Source: Caprella mutica (Eukaryota; Arthropoda; Malacostraca; Amphipoda; Caprellidae). From it: a stretch of DNA of 64,000 nucleotides. Numbering within the stretch: position 1 is the first letter of the stretch; every line of letters begins with the position of its first letter. Below the pieces are notes generated by a model. The model saw only the letters and a program-made list of their open reading frames with translations, was not told the DNA's origin and ran no database searches. Shown one piece after another: positions 50,730-62,711 of the stretch. Location: positions 124,001 to 188,000 of the forward strand of contig CANNZV010000339.1 of NCBI GenBank assembly GCA_947561585.1, read 5' to 3'. The position numbers and the translations under genes were made by a program.

Positions 50730-51051
50730 ATAGTCCCACATAACACTAAGTAGTCCCACAGAACACTAAATAGTCCCACAGAACAATAAGTAGTCCCACA
50801 GCAGTAAGTAGTCCCACAGAACAATAAGTAGTCCCACATAACACTAAGTAGTCCCACAGAACACTAAGTAGTCCCACAGAACAGTAAGTAGTCCCACAGA
50901 ACAGTAAGTAGTCCCACAGAACAGTAAGTAGTCCCACAGAACACTAAGTAGTCCCACAGAACACTAAGAAGTCCCACAGAACAATAAGTAGTCCCACAGA
51001 ATACTAAGTAGTCCCACAGAATACTAAGTAGTCATAAAGAAAACTAAGTAG
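50730..51051. repeat. 20-bp tandem array, about 16 units
   Basis: The unit is agtagtcccacagaacacta, with aca/ata and cta/gta/ata variants and a few indels. Confidence 0.93.
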
Positions 51052-51591
51052 TCCCACAGTTCCAGTTCCTATTGGTTGTCCCACAGTTCCAGTTCCTATT
51101 AGTTGTCCCACAGTTCCAGTTCCTATTGGTTGTCCCACAGTTCCAGTTCCTATTGGTTGTCCCACAGTTCCAGTTCCTATTAGTTGTCCCATTGTTCCAG
51201 TTCCTATTAGTTGTCCCACTGTTCCAGTTCCTATTAGTTGTCCCACTGTTCCAGTTCCTATTAGTTGTCCCACTGTTCCAGTTCCTATTGGCTGTCCCAC
51301 AGTTCCAGTTCCTATTAGTTGTCCCATTGTTCCAGTTCCTATTGGCTGTCGCTCAGTTCCAGTTCCTATTAGTTGTCCCACTGTTCCAGTTCCTATTGGC
51401 TGTTGCTCAGTTCCAGTTCCTATTTGTTGTCTCACAGTTCCAGTTCCTATTGGTTGTCCCACAGTTCCAGTTCCTATTAGTTGTCCCACTGTTCCAGTTC
51501 CTATTAGTTGTCCCACTGTTCCAGTTCCTATTGGCTGTCGCTCAGTTCCAGTTCCTATTAGTTGTCCCATTGTTCCAGTTCCTATTAGTTG
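51052..51591. repeat. 27-bp tandem array, 20 units, indel-free, open on both strands
   Basis: The unit begins tcccacagttccagttccta and ends ttggttg. Starts at 51052 and 51565 differ by 19 x 27. In frame it reads as 9-residue repeats (QLIGTGTVG on minus, FQFLLVVPQ on plus). The word gtcccacag is shared with the adjacent 20-bp array. Confidence 0.96.
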
Positions 51592-53481
51592 TCCCACTAA
51601 TCCTAGAGATGACTGTAGTTTGGAATCACAGACTCGGATTCCTATAATGAGATTGCAATTCCAATTCATTGATATATCCAATCTAAATAATTAGTAATCA
51701 TTATTGTAATAACTGTATATGCTATATATCCTGTAACGGTTAGTACTTATGTTATGCATTTATATTGGAAATTAAAATTAAAAGTTATTTTAACCACCAA
51801 TATTAGTGTAAATTCAGTTATACGTACTTATCATGGATTTGAATTAACATAAAAATTAATGAATTATAAAATATATTATTTTCTCTTACAGGATCGAAAA
51901 AGTGAAACCATCCGACAATTAAGAACCTACCTTGTATATATATAACCTCTATTTAAAGTACATTAAAACGTTGGTTAAATTATATAATTAAACATCCACT
52001 TCGTATATTGACAGTAAAAAGTTGATCAGTCAGATTGATATTTGAGTATTATCATTATAGTCAATTTGATTGGAAGTTATTCACTGCTATATAATATATA
52101 TGCTTCACTAGGTCGCATGAATGATTGAGAGGTGTATTTCTAAGTGCTTTATTAATTAGCTTCTCAATACCCACATTGAAATGACATCCTTAAACACAAA
52201 TAAATCTTCTTAAAGGTCATGCTCCAGATTGCACCAATGGCATCATTAATGAGCTGCACACTAATGAGAATATGATATCATGATGTTCATAATAATAACG
52301 CGAAATGAATAGCTATAATATAGAAATAACAAATATTACAAATATATAAAGAATACAAAAAAGTTATATGATAGGATTTTTTTTTACCTTCAACATTTTT
52401 ATGCCCAGTGATAAACTGTCTGAAGATGTTCATTAATTTCTAGTCCATCCTCGGACACATTGCATGCTGTCTATGGTTATTATCTAAAGGTAAATTAATA
52501 AATTTCATTGCGATTTATCTTTCAGTGTACATGTCTACGAACTTATAAATGATGAAAATTAAACAAATTATAAATAGAAGAAAATAAGGCGATTATTTTC
52601 GTATATAAAACTTTCCTTACGGTTATTGAGTCCATAAATGTTTTATTATTAACCATAAATGACAAAGTATTAAATTAACCAAGAGTCTTTTAAAACAATA
52701 AAACTCGATAGTTTATGCAGAACACTTTATAGCACATTTCTAATTTACTATCGGTACCTATACTTTTTTCTAAATAATAAAACCATATAACAGAGAGCAG
52801 TTAACTTCCCTAACGCACCCCACAGTGAACTGGTTTGGTGCAGGTACTATCGGTGAAAGAGGTACAGGTCAAATTATCAAACTACCGTATGTATAAATGA
52901 TGAAGATACTAATTTCATATATGTGAAAAAAAATTCACAGGTACTTTTTTCTGTGATAGTACCTGTAGTGATTGTTTTTTTTTTTGTGATGGTACCTGTA
53001 CACACCCTCTAGAACTGGTCAGTTACAGGCGAACCTCCTAAAATATAAAATAAAACTTTGAATACAGTTACCATACTATAAATGCATAAATATTCCATAT
53101 TTAATCTTTATAAATATATTTCATTCACTATCAGGAAATTTTAAAGACAAATAAAAGATTCAATGGAAAATAGATTCAAAGTAGCAATAATTTTGCTTTC
53201 ATTAATCGTGTACCGTTGAAAAATCTGCAATCGGCTGATCATCAATAAATTAATAATTATAGCAGATTACAAGGATTGGCCGAAATATTGGAAACAACTA
53301 ACATTTTGACATCATAACCATTGAGCATATATTATAGAGTCATAGACGAACAAATCTTGACATGTATTACTGTTTTTCTACTATTTTTAATGTTTGATGT
53401 ATAGTAAGTTTTTTTCAAATAGTTGTTCATTTTTTTATACTATAAAATAGGTAAACCTTATAAAAAAGGCACAGTTCTCTG
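51592..53481. other. AT-rich stretch; MITE remnant and a weak foldback
   Basis: 51870-51935 retains a decayed family 1 right end (ccgacaattaagaacctacc). caggtactatc near 52841 has its complement near 52954. No gene. Confidence 0.45.
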
Positions 53482-53790
53482 ACTTTGGCAGGTGCTAGTG
53501 TAACAGAAACTGCCCCGAATGTTTGGCAATACAAGAGTTACTGTCTCTAAAGTAATGACTCCCTTTGAAAGAAAAGGAAAAACGTTCATTGTGAAACACA
53601 GGTCTGACCGAAAGGCGAAGTTGTCTGAGAGAAACCGGTGGGTTCTAAATCGAATTATTAGAACAAATTAGAAAACCACGGCTTATAAAATCACTGCAGA
53701 GCTCAATGAACACCAAAGAACACAGTTTACACAAAAACTTTTCGTTGGAAGCTGCAAAAATCTGGTTTCCACGGAAGAGCTGCAAGATTT
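53482..53790 (+). pseudogene. Tc1-family transposase relic (N-terminal DNA-binding region)
   Basis: Joining three plus frames by eye gives LAGASVTETAPNV, then RVTVSKVMTPFERKGKTFI and KLSERNRWVLNRIIRTN, a TAG at 53669-53671, KTTAYKITAELNEH, and after another shift FRWKLQKSGFHGRAARF. The order and spacing match the two helix-turn-helix motifs of Tc1 transposases, which normally bind the element's terminal repeats. At least two frameshifts and one nonsense codon; the DDE catalytic domain is absent. Not functional. Confidence 0.85.
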
Positions 53791-54675
53791 TTCCATATTT
53801 TTCTCCATTTTCTGTATACTCAACATAGTATTCGGTAATTAATGAAATTACGAACGTTATCAGAGGAAATTCTTGTGATGAATAGTAGACGGTATTCTAA
53901 ATACCATAAGTGTTTTCAATTTCTAATACGACTGAATACTCGTCAGATTGGTTATCGTCGAACAGATAGACGATGTCTCTTATCATTGATTGTTATTGTC
54001 GATTGGACGCTCACGACTGACGATAACAATTATCTAATTTTGTAATAACATTAACCTAATTATATCAGGAATTATCGAAATGATTCTGCTTGATTTAACT
54101 GACAAATTACGTTTGTTAATGTTGAGTGAAAATATTACAGTCTGTATCAGAAATGATGGGCAAAATATTGGTTGTATAAAAGACCGATAAATTATGCTTG
54201 CGTAATTTCTCAATTTAAAAACAAATTAAGAAATTTCGATAAAATATGAAACAGAAATTATCCCTAAAAATTATTCGGATTAAAAATTCAAAATATGATA
54301 TGAAGAAAATTGATGAAAATAATTTAGAATAAATAATCTGTTTTCGAATAAAAATTCAAAAATAATTTTAAGAAATTAGAACGACTAAAAAATCAACAAT
54401 CGACGAATATTTAGAAATGGAAAATTATAGCTCAAAATGAATAGCAAATCACCGAGTTAAATTACATGGAATTATACCTATTTATAATATGATTTTCCTC
54501 AATATGATATATACAGTGAATGATAGTCTCGTTGATTAATCAAGCACTTTGTAACATGAAGACTTATTCACATTACCGTGCACAACTCGAATTACGATCA
54601 GGAGACATGCAACCGAGTTCAGTCAAGTGTAGAAAAACATAACAAACTGCATCGTAATTCTAGCATAATTAACTG
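53791..54675. other. No gene recognised
   Basis: AT-rich. The open frame 53842-54045 overlaps the region just after the transposase relic, with no domain seen. Confidence 0.45.
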
Positions 54676-54873
54676 AGGTAAATTACGAATTAACGGACGG
54701 TTCCACATCTTCGATCATAAGAAAAATATGATAATTATTTTTGACTTTAAATTTAATTGGTAACCATGGTGCCTGCAGGTATCATGGATACCAATTAAAA
54801 TGAAAGTTAAATGATATTTTTTCTTATATTATGATCGAAGATGTGGAACAGTCCGATAATTCGAACATTAACT
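54676..54873. mobile_element. MITE family 1, copy 14
   Basis: aggtaaattacgaattaacg on the left and gtccgataattcgaacatta on the right, degenerate ends. The core at 54757-54794 is the palindrome around cctgcagg, one arm intact (ggtatcatggatacc). Confidence 0.85.
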
Positions 54874-55099
54874 CATTAATTGAAGACTCTCTAAATATGG
54901 CATATAGGAAAATAATGATAGATAATCTTCAAAAAGAAGAATGGTGATTAAATAAATTAGAAGTTAAATGTTATTAGTATTCAACCAATTAAAGATCATA
55001 ACCATGAATATACAGTATATATAATAATTATAATTTACGAACTCGAAATAAAAAGTGTTATTGTTACATAATAAATATTAGTGGGTTAGAATTACTCAA

Positions 55100-57363
55100 A
55101 AAATGATAGGGGGGTAAATTTACCAACAAAATTTGATAGTTGGAAAGAAATTAACCGCAAAATATGGTAAAGGGATTTATTTACCCACAAAATGTGTTAG
55201 GAGAGTTACTTTTACCCACAGAATGTGTTAGGAGAGTTACTTTTACCCACAGATTGTGATAGGATGGTTACTTTTACCCACAGATTGTGTTAGGATGGTT
55301 ACTCTTACCCACAGATTGTGATAGGATGGTTACTTTTACCCACAGATTGTGATAGGAAGGTTACTTTTACCCACAGATTGTGTTAGGATGGTTACTTTTA
55401 CCCACAGATTGTGTTAAGATGGTTACTTTTACCCACAAAATGTGTTAGGATGGTAACTTTTACCCACAGAATGTGTTAGGAGAGTTACTTTTACCCACAG
55501 ATTGTGTTAGGATGGTTACTTTTACCCACAGATTGTGATAGGATGGTTACTTTTACCCACAGATTGTGATAGGATGGTTACTTTTACCCACAGATTGTGT
55601 TAGGATGGTTACTTTTACCCACAGATTGTGTTAAGATGGTTACTTTTACCCACAAAATGTGTTAGGATGGTTACTTTTACCCACAGAATGTGATAGGTTG
55701 GTTACTTTTACCCACAGATTGTGTTAAGATGGTTACTTTTACCCACAAAATGTGTTAGGATGGTTACTTTTACCCACAGAATGTGATAGGTTGGTTACTT
55801 TTACCCACAGATTGTGTTAAGATGGTTACTTTTACCCACAAAATGTGTTAGGGTGGTTACTTTTACCCACAGAATGTGATAGGTTGGTTACTTTTACCCA
55901 CAGATTGTGTTAAGATTGTTACTTTTACCCACAAAATGTGTTAGGATGGTTACTTTTACCCACAGCAGAATGTGATAGGTTGGTTACTTTTACCCACAGA
56001 TTGTGTTAGGATGGTTACTTTTAACCACAGAATGTGATAGATTGGTTACTTTTACCCACAGATTGTATAAGGATGGTTACTTTTACCCACAGATTGTGAT
56101 AAGTTGGTTACTTTCACCCACAGATTGTATAAGGATGGTTACTTTTACCCACAGATTGTGATAGGTTGGTTACTTTTACCCACAGATTGTGATAAGTTGG
56201 TTACTCTTACCCACAGATTGTGATAAGTTGGTTACTTTCACCCACAAATTGTATAAGGATGGTTACTTTTACCCACAGATTGTGTTAGGATGGTTACTTT
56301 TACCCACAGATTGTGTTAAGATGGTTACTTTTACCCACAGATTGTGTTAGGATGGTTACTTTTACCCACAGAATGTGATAGATTGGTTACTTTTACCCAC
56401 AGATTGTATAAGGATGGTTACTTTTACCCACAGATTGTGATAAGTTGGTTACTTTCACCCACAGATTGTATAAGGATGGTTACTTTTACCCACAGATTGT
56501 GATAGGTTGGTTACTTTTACCCACAGATTGTGATAGGATGGTTACTTTTACCCACAGATTGTGTTAGGTTGGTTACTTTTACCCACAGATTGTGTTAGGA
56601 TGGTTACTTTTACCCACAGATTGTGATAGGTTGGTTACTTTTACCCACAGATTGTGTTAGGATGGTTACTTTTACCCACAGATTGTGATAGGTTGGTTAC
56701 TTTTACCCACAGATTGTGTTAGGATGGTTACTTTTACCCACAGATTGTGATAGGTTGGTTACTTTTACCCACAGATTGTGATAGGATGGTTACTTTTACC
56801 CACAGAATGTGATAGGTTGGTTACTTTTACCCACAGATTGTGATAGGTTGGTTACTTTTACCCACAGATTGTGATAGGATGGTTACTTTTACCCACAGAA
56901 TGTGATAGGTTGGTTACTTTTACCCACAGATTGTGATAGGTTGGTTACTTTTACCCACAGATTGTGATAGGTTGGTTACTTTTACCCACAGATTGTGTTA
57001 GGATGGTTACTCTTACCCACAGATTGTGATAGGTTGGTTACTTTTACCCACAGATTGTGATAGGTTGGTTACTTTTACCCACAGATTGTGATAGGTTGGT
57101 TACTTTTACCCACAGATTGTGATAGGTTGGTTACTTTTACCCACAGATTGTGATAGGTTGGTTACTTTTACCCACAGATTGTGATAGGTTGGTTACTTTT
57201 ACCCACAGATTGTGATAGGTTGGTTACTTTTACCCACAGATTGTGTTAGGATGGTTACTTTTACCCACAGATTGTGATAGGTTGGTTACTTTTACCCACA
57301 GATTGTGATAGGTTGGTTACTTTTACCCACAGATTGTGATAGGTTGGTTACTTTTACCCACAG
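55100..57363. repeat. 31-bp minisatellite, about 71 units
   Basis: The unit begins ttacttttacccacagattg and ends tgataggatgg. Variants: aggatgg/aggttgg, gattgtg/gaatgtg/aaaatgtg. The left ~100 bp is diverged; the right 1 kb is nearly homogeneous (aggttgg type). One small indel (cagcag) near 55964. Confidence 0.96.
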
Positions 57364-59050
57364 ACCACGGTATGCTATACCAAATGCATCCCACAGCTAA
57401 CCACTGACCCGTATCAAAGTGTAGGTCCCAAGAGAAGGTTTAGCATCTCACACTGTACTTCATATAGCAAGTTATTTAGCAACACATCATAAAAAAGTGC
57501 TACCGATGTTTATATTCTTTTATTGATTATAAAGATTTTTATTATGATTTTCCAGTTTTAAAATATGCAAAAAAGTTAATTCTTTTGACATGACTTACTT
57601 TCCCGACTGTACTTGCTACTAGACTCTCAGTACTATTACATCATTCTACTACACAAAAAATACGTTATTTCTCAGTTACATGGGTAATTTATGTACCTGA
57701 AAGTAAGTCTGTTCCACATGTTGTATAACATAGATTGTATTCAAATAGTTATTGGGGAAAGTAAATTGAAATAAAGGAAAAAGATTGGAATTTAAAGTTT
57801 TAAAAGAAAATAATATTTTCGTATTTGTTTATTTTTATTGTTAATTATTTTAAACTTAAAATATAATATTTCAGAATGATTATAAGTATAGTATAGCTAT
57901 ATATGTATCTATAAATAAATTCATAATTGAAAAGGTTTGTAAAATATTTATTAGCATTAATAAAAGCCTTAATAATTTATATTTTAAAATATTTATAATG
58001 CCTAATAATAGCAACCAGAAATTAACTTTCAATATATGATTGCAATATTCTTTTGTTATAAATAGACAAATATACTATCTTTTTAAGCATAAAAAACATT
58101 ATGGTCTCGTATGCCAATCTGGAGATCTTCCTATAGCTAAAATAAAATGCTTTTCGAAAGGTAAGAGGTTTGACAAAGGTATTGACATGTAAATACAAAG
58201 TATATAGGGGTACTTTGTAGCCATAGCCATTAGCTGTCTTATACAGCGGTACAATGGAAAGAGAACAATAAATTGACAGGTATTGTATGCATTTAAATAG
58301 TGTATGCAAAATGAAGAATAATTATAGAATATATAAAAATAATATTAAAAAAAATTAAATTAAAAAAATGTTTTTTTATTAAAATATATAATAAAATAAA
58401 ATTTTAACATATAAATAAACTATAAAAAAATATAATTAAATAGTAATTGTTTAAAAAAAATCATATAGCTAATATAATAATATTTATAAAATAAATAATA
58501 TTTAACTGAGTGATACTAGATAAATATATATAATATAAAATGGAAAAAAAACCATCAATACACTACAATTCGCTATAGCATGAAAGTAACTAGAGTATAT
58601 CCATTGTAGACTGTCGTACAGTAGTACATCTATGTGCCAATTATTAACTTTATTATTCTTTGCAGAAGTTTAATATTCATGCCAGTATATGTAAAACTTT
58701 AGTACCAAGTCAATTACTGCACATAAAAATAATGGACAGTGTGTAAATTATATTTGATAATAAAATAGTGGTGGCTATTTTAAAGTATTTTTCAGCTCTT
58801 AATTCAATTACAGTCTTATGAATTTAGTGAAATTTCTTCATAAGAATCAAATGATAACCTATTTTGTGAAGAAGAAATTTGTAATAAATGACACAACCTC
58901 TATAATATATCATACAATGGAAGGTAAACATAAAAAAAACAGTAACTATGATTATTTTCTCAATTTAATTTAATTTTACTTGTAATTAATATTAATTAAA
59001 AATATACAGTATTTCGAATAGTGGAATAAATAAATATAAAGAAAAAATAT
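57364..59050. other. AT-rich stretch, no gene recognised
   Basis: 58320-58540 is almost pure A/T. The open frame 58022-58309 shows no domain. Confidence 0.5.
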
Positions 59051-59127
59051 ACTTCCCCACCTTCTTCCTCACTTCCCCACCTTCTCTCTCACTTCCCCAC
59101 CTTCTCTCTCACTTCCCCACCTCTCTT
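59051..59127. repeat. 20-bp tandem array, 4 units
   Basis: The unit is acttccccaccttctctctc. Confidence 0.9.
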
Positions 59128-59870
59128 ATCTGTCTCAATATCAATAACAGCCCCATGCATGGGGAGGACAGAGCCATCTGGTGGTGGGGAATACCTTCCC
59201 TCAGATCAGTTATAACTTTTCAAGAGGCAATTCTAAACAATGCAAAATGAAGGCGAATTAAGAGTGGCAAAGTAACTAACCCTTTAAACATGAATTAACT
59301 TGAACGTGAAAAAAATTATAGTATCATTGTATTAATTGTAAAATATAGGCAAACTAAGCATATCACAGTATAAAAGAAAAAAAATCACAATTGTAATTAC
59401 CTTCACGTAAGCGTACACATTGGTTCTAATTAATGCAAGCGTCGGTTAAGGAAACTATCGCTAAATTATTATCCAGCAAAATAAATCACTAGAAAGGGGA
59501 CTCTTAGGTCATAAATGGATAAAAAGAATATAGAAATGAAAAGCAAATATACGCCAGTGACAACTGATTTTAACAAGGAACTAGTTGTACATATCTTGAG
59601 TAGAATTAAATAAATTAGGAATGAAAAAAAATATCGAAGAAAAAACTGAATACAAAACAACATAATTTAGATGTTTCAACTGAATATAAAAAAGAATTAA
59701 TTTGGTATTAACTGCGTAGCCTGAATGTAACTGCCAGTGTATCAATGTGTGACAGTACACACAAACACACATGTTGAAAGCAGGCACCGGAAGTACCCAA
59801 AAGAGGGTAATGTTACCCAGACGTAATAACGGTAACTAAAGAGTAACGAACTCAAGGTTAGTTACGTTGT
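59128..59870. other. No gene; short GC-richer patch with a CTCF-like word
   Basis: 59140-59210 is GC-richer and contains ccaccagatggc on the minus strand (59173-59184), close to the CTCF core consensus. The rest is AT-rich. Confidence 0.4.
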
Positions 59871-60400
59871 TAGTGCGGTAGTGTAGTTACTAAGGTATTA
59901 GTGTAGTTACTAAGGTATTAGTATAGTTAGTAAGGTATTAGTATAGTTACTAAGGTATTAGTGTAGTTACTAAGGTATTAGTGTAGTTACTAAGGTATTA
60001 GTATAGTTACTAAGGTATTAGTATAGTTACTACGGTTTTAGTGTAGCTACTAGGGTATTAGTGTAGTTACTAAGGTATTAGTGTAGTTACTAAGGTATTA
60101 GTGTAGTTACTAAGGTATTAGTGTAGTTACTAAGGTATTAGTGTAGTTACTAAGGTATTAGTGTAGTTACTAAGGTATTAGTGTAGTTACTAAGTTATTA
60201 GTGTAGTTACTAAGGTATTAGTGTAGTTACTAAGGTATTAGCGTAGTTACTAAGGTATTAGTGTAGTTACTAAGGTATTAGTGTAGTTACTAAAGTATTA
60301 GTGTAGTTACTAAGGTATTAGTGTAGTTAATAATGTATTAGTGTAGTTACTGGGGTATTAGTGTAGTTACTAAGGTATTAGTGTAGTTACTGCGGTATTA
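59871..60400. repeat. 20-bp tandem array, about 26 units (left part)
   Basis: The unit is gtgtagttactaaggtatta, in exact 20-bp phase through 60400. Interrupted by the 500-bp element that follows; resumes at 60901. Confidence 0.97.
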
Positions 60401-60900
60401 TTTTATTTTAGTAGGGGTTTAACGTCTGCTTCGGAACCAAAGGCCATATCGCTGACGTCAAAAGGAAATTAAATACAAGGGACTGGAAGAAGCAGTCAGA
60501 GAGGAAAGTGGCTCCATGAACAAAGTCACTTACCACCGTCGGTGACAATGCTCATGGATGCAGAAAAGCTACTCCGTGAATGCAGTCACTTACCAAGGAA
60601 TGTGACGAAACGGGACACAAGCACCGGTGGCTGCACTCACGGATGGAAGAGGAAAATGAAGAAGTGATAGTAAATGAAGCCTACAAGCCTACCTAAAACA
60701 AAATCTAAGACCTCGTAGTTGAAGAGCATAACCCTAGCGCTATCCTCTAAAACTGCAAGTAGCGTTAAAAAAATGATAAACATGGTAAAAATGAAAAAAG
60801 ACAATCCATAATCCAAATTACAACAGTTCGGGGCCCAAGGGACGCCACCCCCCTTCTCTTCCATTCACCACAGACAGCTTCAGGATTGAGCTCCTGGGGG
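60401..60900 (-). mobile_element. Complete retroposon copy 3 inserted in the 20-bp array
   Basis: Flanked by identical 13-bp sequences tactgcggtatta (60388-60400 and 60901-60913). This variant occurs only at the two junctions, so it is a target-site duplication. Read on the minus strand the element ends ctactaaaataaaa, an A-rich tail, as expected of a SINE or a LINE 3' end. Shares its body with 8409-8826 and 28707-29045. The 75-residue minus frame inside it has no recognised domain. No tRNA-type A/B boxes were identified. Confidence 0.85.
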
Positions 60901-60949
60901 TACTGCGGTATTAGTGTAGTTACTAAGGTATTAGTTTAGTTACTAAGTA
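60901..60949. repeat. 20-bp tandem array, right remnant
   Basis: About two units continuing the array at 59871-60400 after the insertion, then decaying into ttgtgtaa words. Confidence 0.9.
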
Positions 60950-61544
60950 ATTGTGTAATATTACACAATTGTGTAATTGTGTACTAAAAGACAGTTATTG
61001 TAATGTTAATTTCATGAAATAATTCATTTTACTTATGATAAATGTTGAATAGAACCCACCGTTTCATTATTACTGATGAGAGTAAATTATTTTTATATCT
61101 AGTGAGCATGATAGGCCGCATTTCTTCAGTTATTTAATCAGTTAGATTAACTGTTCAGTTAACTGCATATGGCTGACTAACTGCAACTCAGTTAGTAGAA
61201 AGTGAAATGATGTCCCTAGAATTCCAGTCTCGGTCTGAATCATGCGAATATCTGAGAAATAAACACAGCGGTGAAAAGCCATCGCCAAAATGAAAAGCTC
61301 ATGAAGGGATTTTCAGGGAAAGGAAATTAGGAACCTTTCGTGGAAATAGAGGACAGGGAAATGATATAACTCACTGAGGAAACAGTAACCCACTGACTCA
61401 CTGGGGAAAGAGAGTAACTCTCTAACTCACTGTTACTTAGTGAGTTAACTATCTATCCTTACTCTTCACAAAATGAATCTAAATAACCCTTATGATAGAC
61501 CGTTCAATAAATAAATAATTAATATAACTAACTGATCTCTAGAA
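60950..61544. other. No gene recognised
   Basis: Mixed sequence with ctcactgag/aactcactg words near 61370-61450 that prefigure the next array. Confidence 0.45.
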
Positions 61545-62470
61545 CACACTAAACTGTTATAACTGACTAACTGGATGGTCATTAAACTCACTATAACTGC
61601 TCTAACTCACTAACTGGTTGGTCATTATAACTCACTATAACTGCTCTAACTCACTAACTGGTTGGTCATTATAACTCACTATAACTGCTCTAACTCACTA
61701 ACTGGTTGGTCATTATAACTCACTATAACTGCTCTAACTCACTAACTGGTTGGTCATTAAACTCACTATAACTGCTCTAACTCACTAACTGGTTGGTCAT
61801 TATAACTCACTATAACTGCTCTAACTCACTAACTGGTTGGTCATTAAACTCACTATAACTGCTCTAACTCACTAACTGGTTGGTCATTATAACTCACAAT
61901 AACTGCTCTAACTCACTAACTGGTTGGTCATTATAACTCACAATAACTGCTCTAACTCACTAACTGGTTGGTCATTATAACTCACTATAACTGCTCTAAC
62001 TCACTAACTGGTTGGTCATTATAACTCACAATAACTGCTCTAACTCACTAACTGGTTGGTCATTATAACTCACTATAACTGCTCTAACTCACTAACTAGT
62101 TGGTCATTATAACTCACTAAAACTGCTCTAACTCACTAACTGGTTGGTCATTATAACTCACAATAACTGCTCTAACTCACTAACTGGTTGGTCATTATAA
62201 CTCACTAAAACTGCTCTAACTCACTAACTGGTTGGTCATTTTAACTCACTATAACTGCTCTAACTCACTAACTGGTTGGTCATTTTAACTTACTATAACT
62301 GCTCTAACTCACTAACTGGTTGGTCATTATAACTCACTATAACTGCTCTAACTCACTAACTGGTTGGTCATTATAACTCACTATAACTGCTCTAACTCAC
62401 TAACTGGTTGGTCATTTTAACTTACTATAACTGCTCTAACTCACTAACTGGTTGGTCATTATAACTACTA
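61545..62470. repeat. 44-bp tandem array (43-bp variants), about 21 units
   Basis: The unit contains ctcactaactggttggtcat then tataactcactataactgct. The 43-bp variant has cattaaactc. It runs up to the presumed 5' end of the retrotransposon. Confidence 0.95.
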
Positions 62471-62711
62471 TAACTTGGCCTGGTCTTCGTGCTGTGCTGA
62501 CGTGAAGTGTAGTGTATCGCTCCTCACAGCGTTTCTTTGATTTTCACTCAGTTTTGTGAAAGCTGTCTTGTTTTTTCGTGCACAACCACAAGTATTTTTT
62601 ATCTTCAGTGAACGATCTTTTCTGAGAAGTCTCTTCAGATAGTTGCTGCTACTGTTTCTGGAAAGATTAATATTTTTACAAAACCTCAACTAGCTGGACC
62701 TATCACTTACG

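Noticed and set aside
11730..54873. Family 1 MITEs as derivatives of the Tc1 relic
   Set aside because: TA duplications fit, but the MITE ends (gggtaagtta) are unlike Tc1 ends and the relic has no preserved ends to compare.
60637..60864. 75-residue minus-strand frame
   Set aside because: Lies inside the 500-bp retroposon and is not intact in the other two copies.
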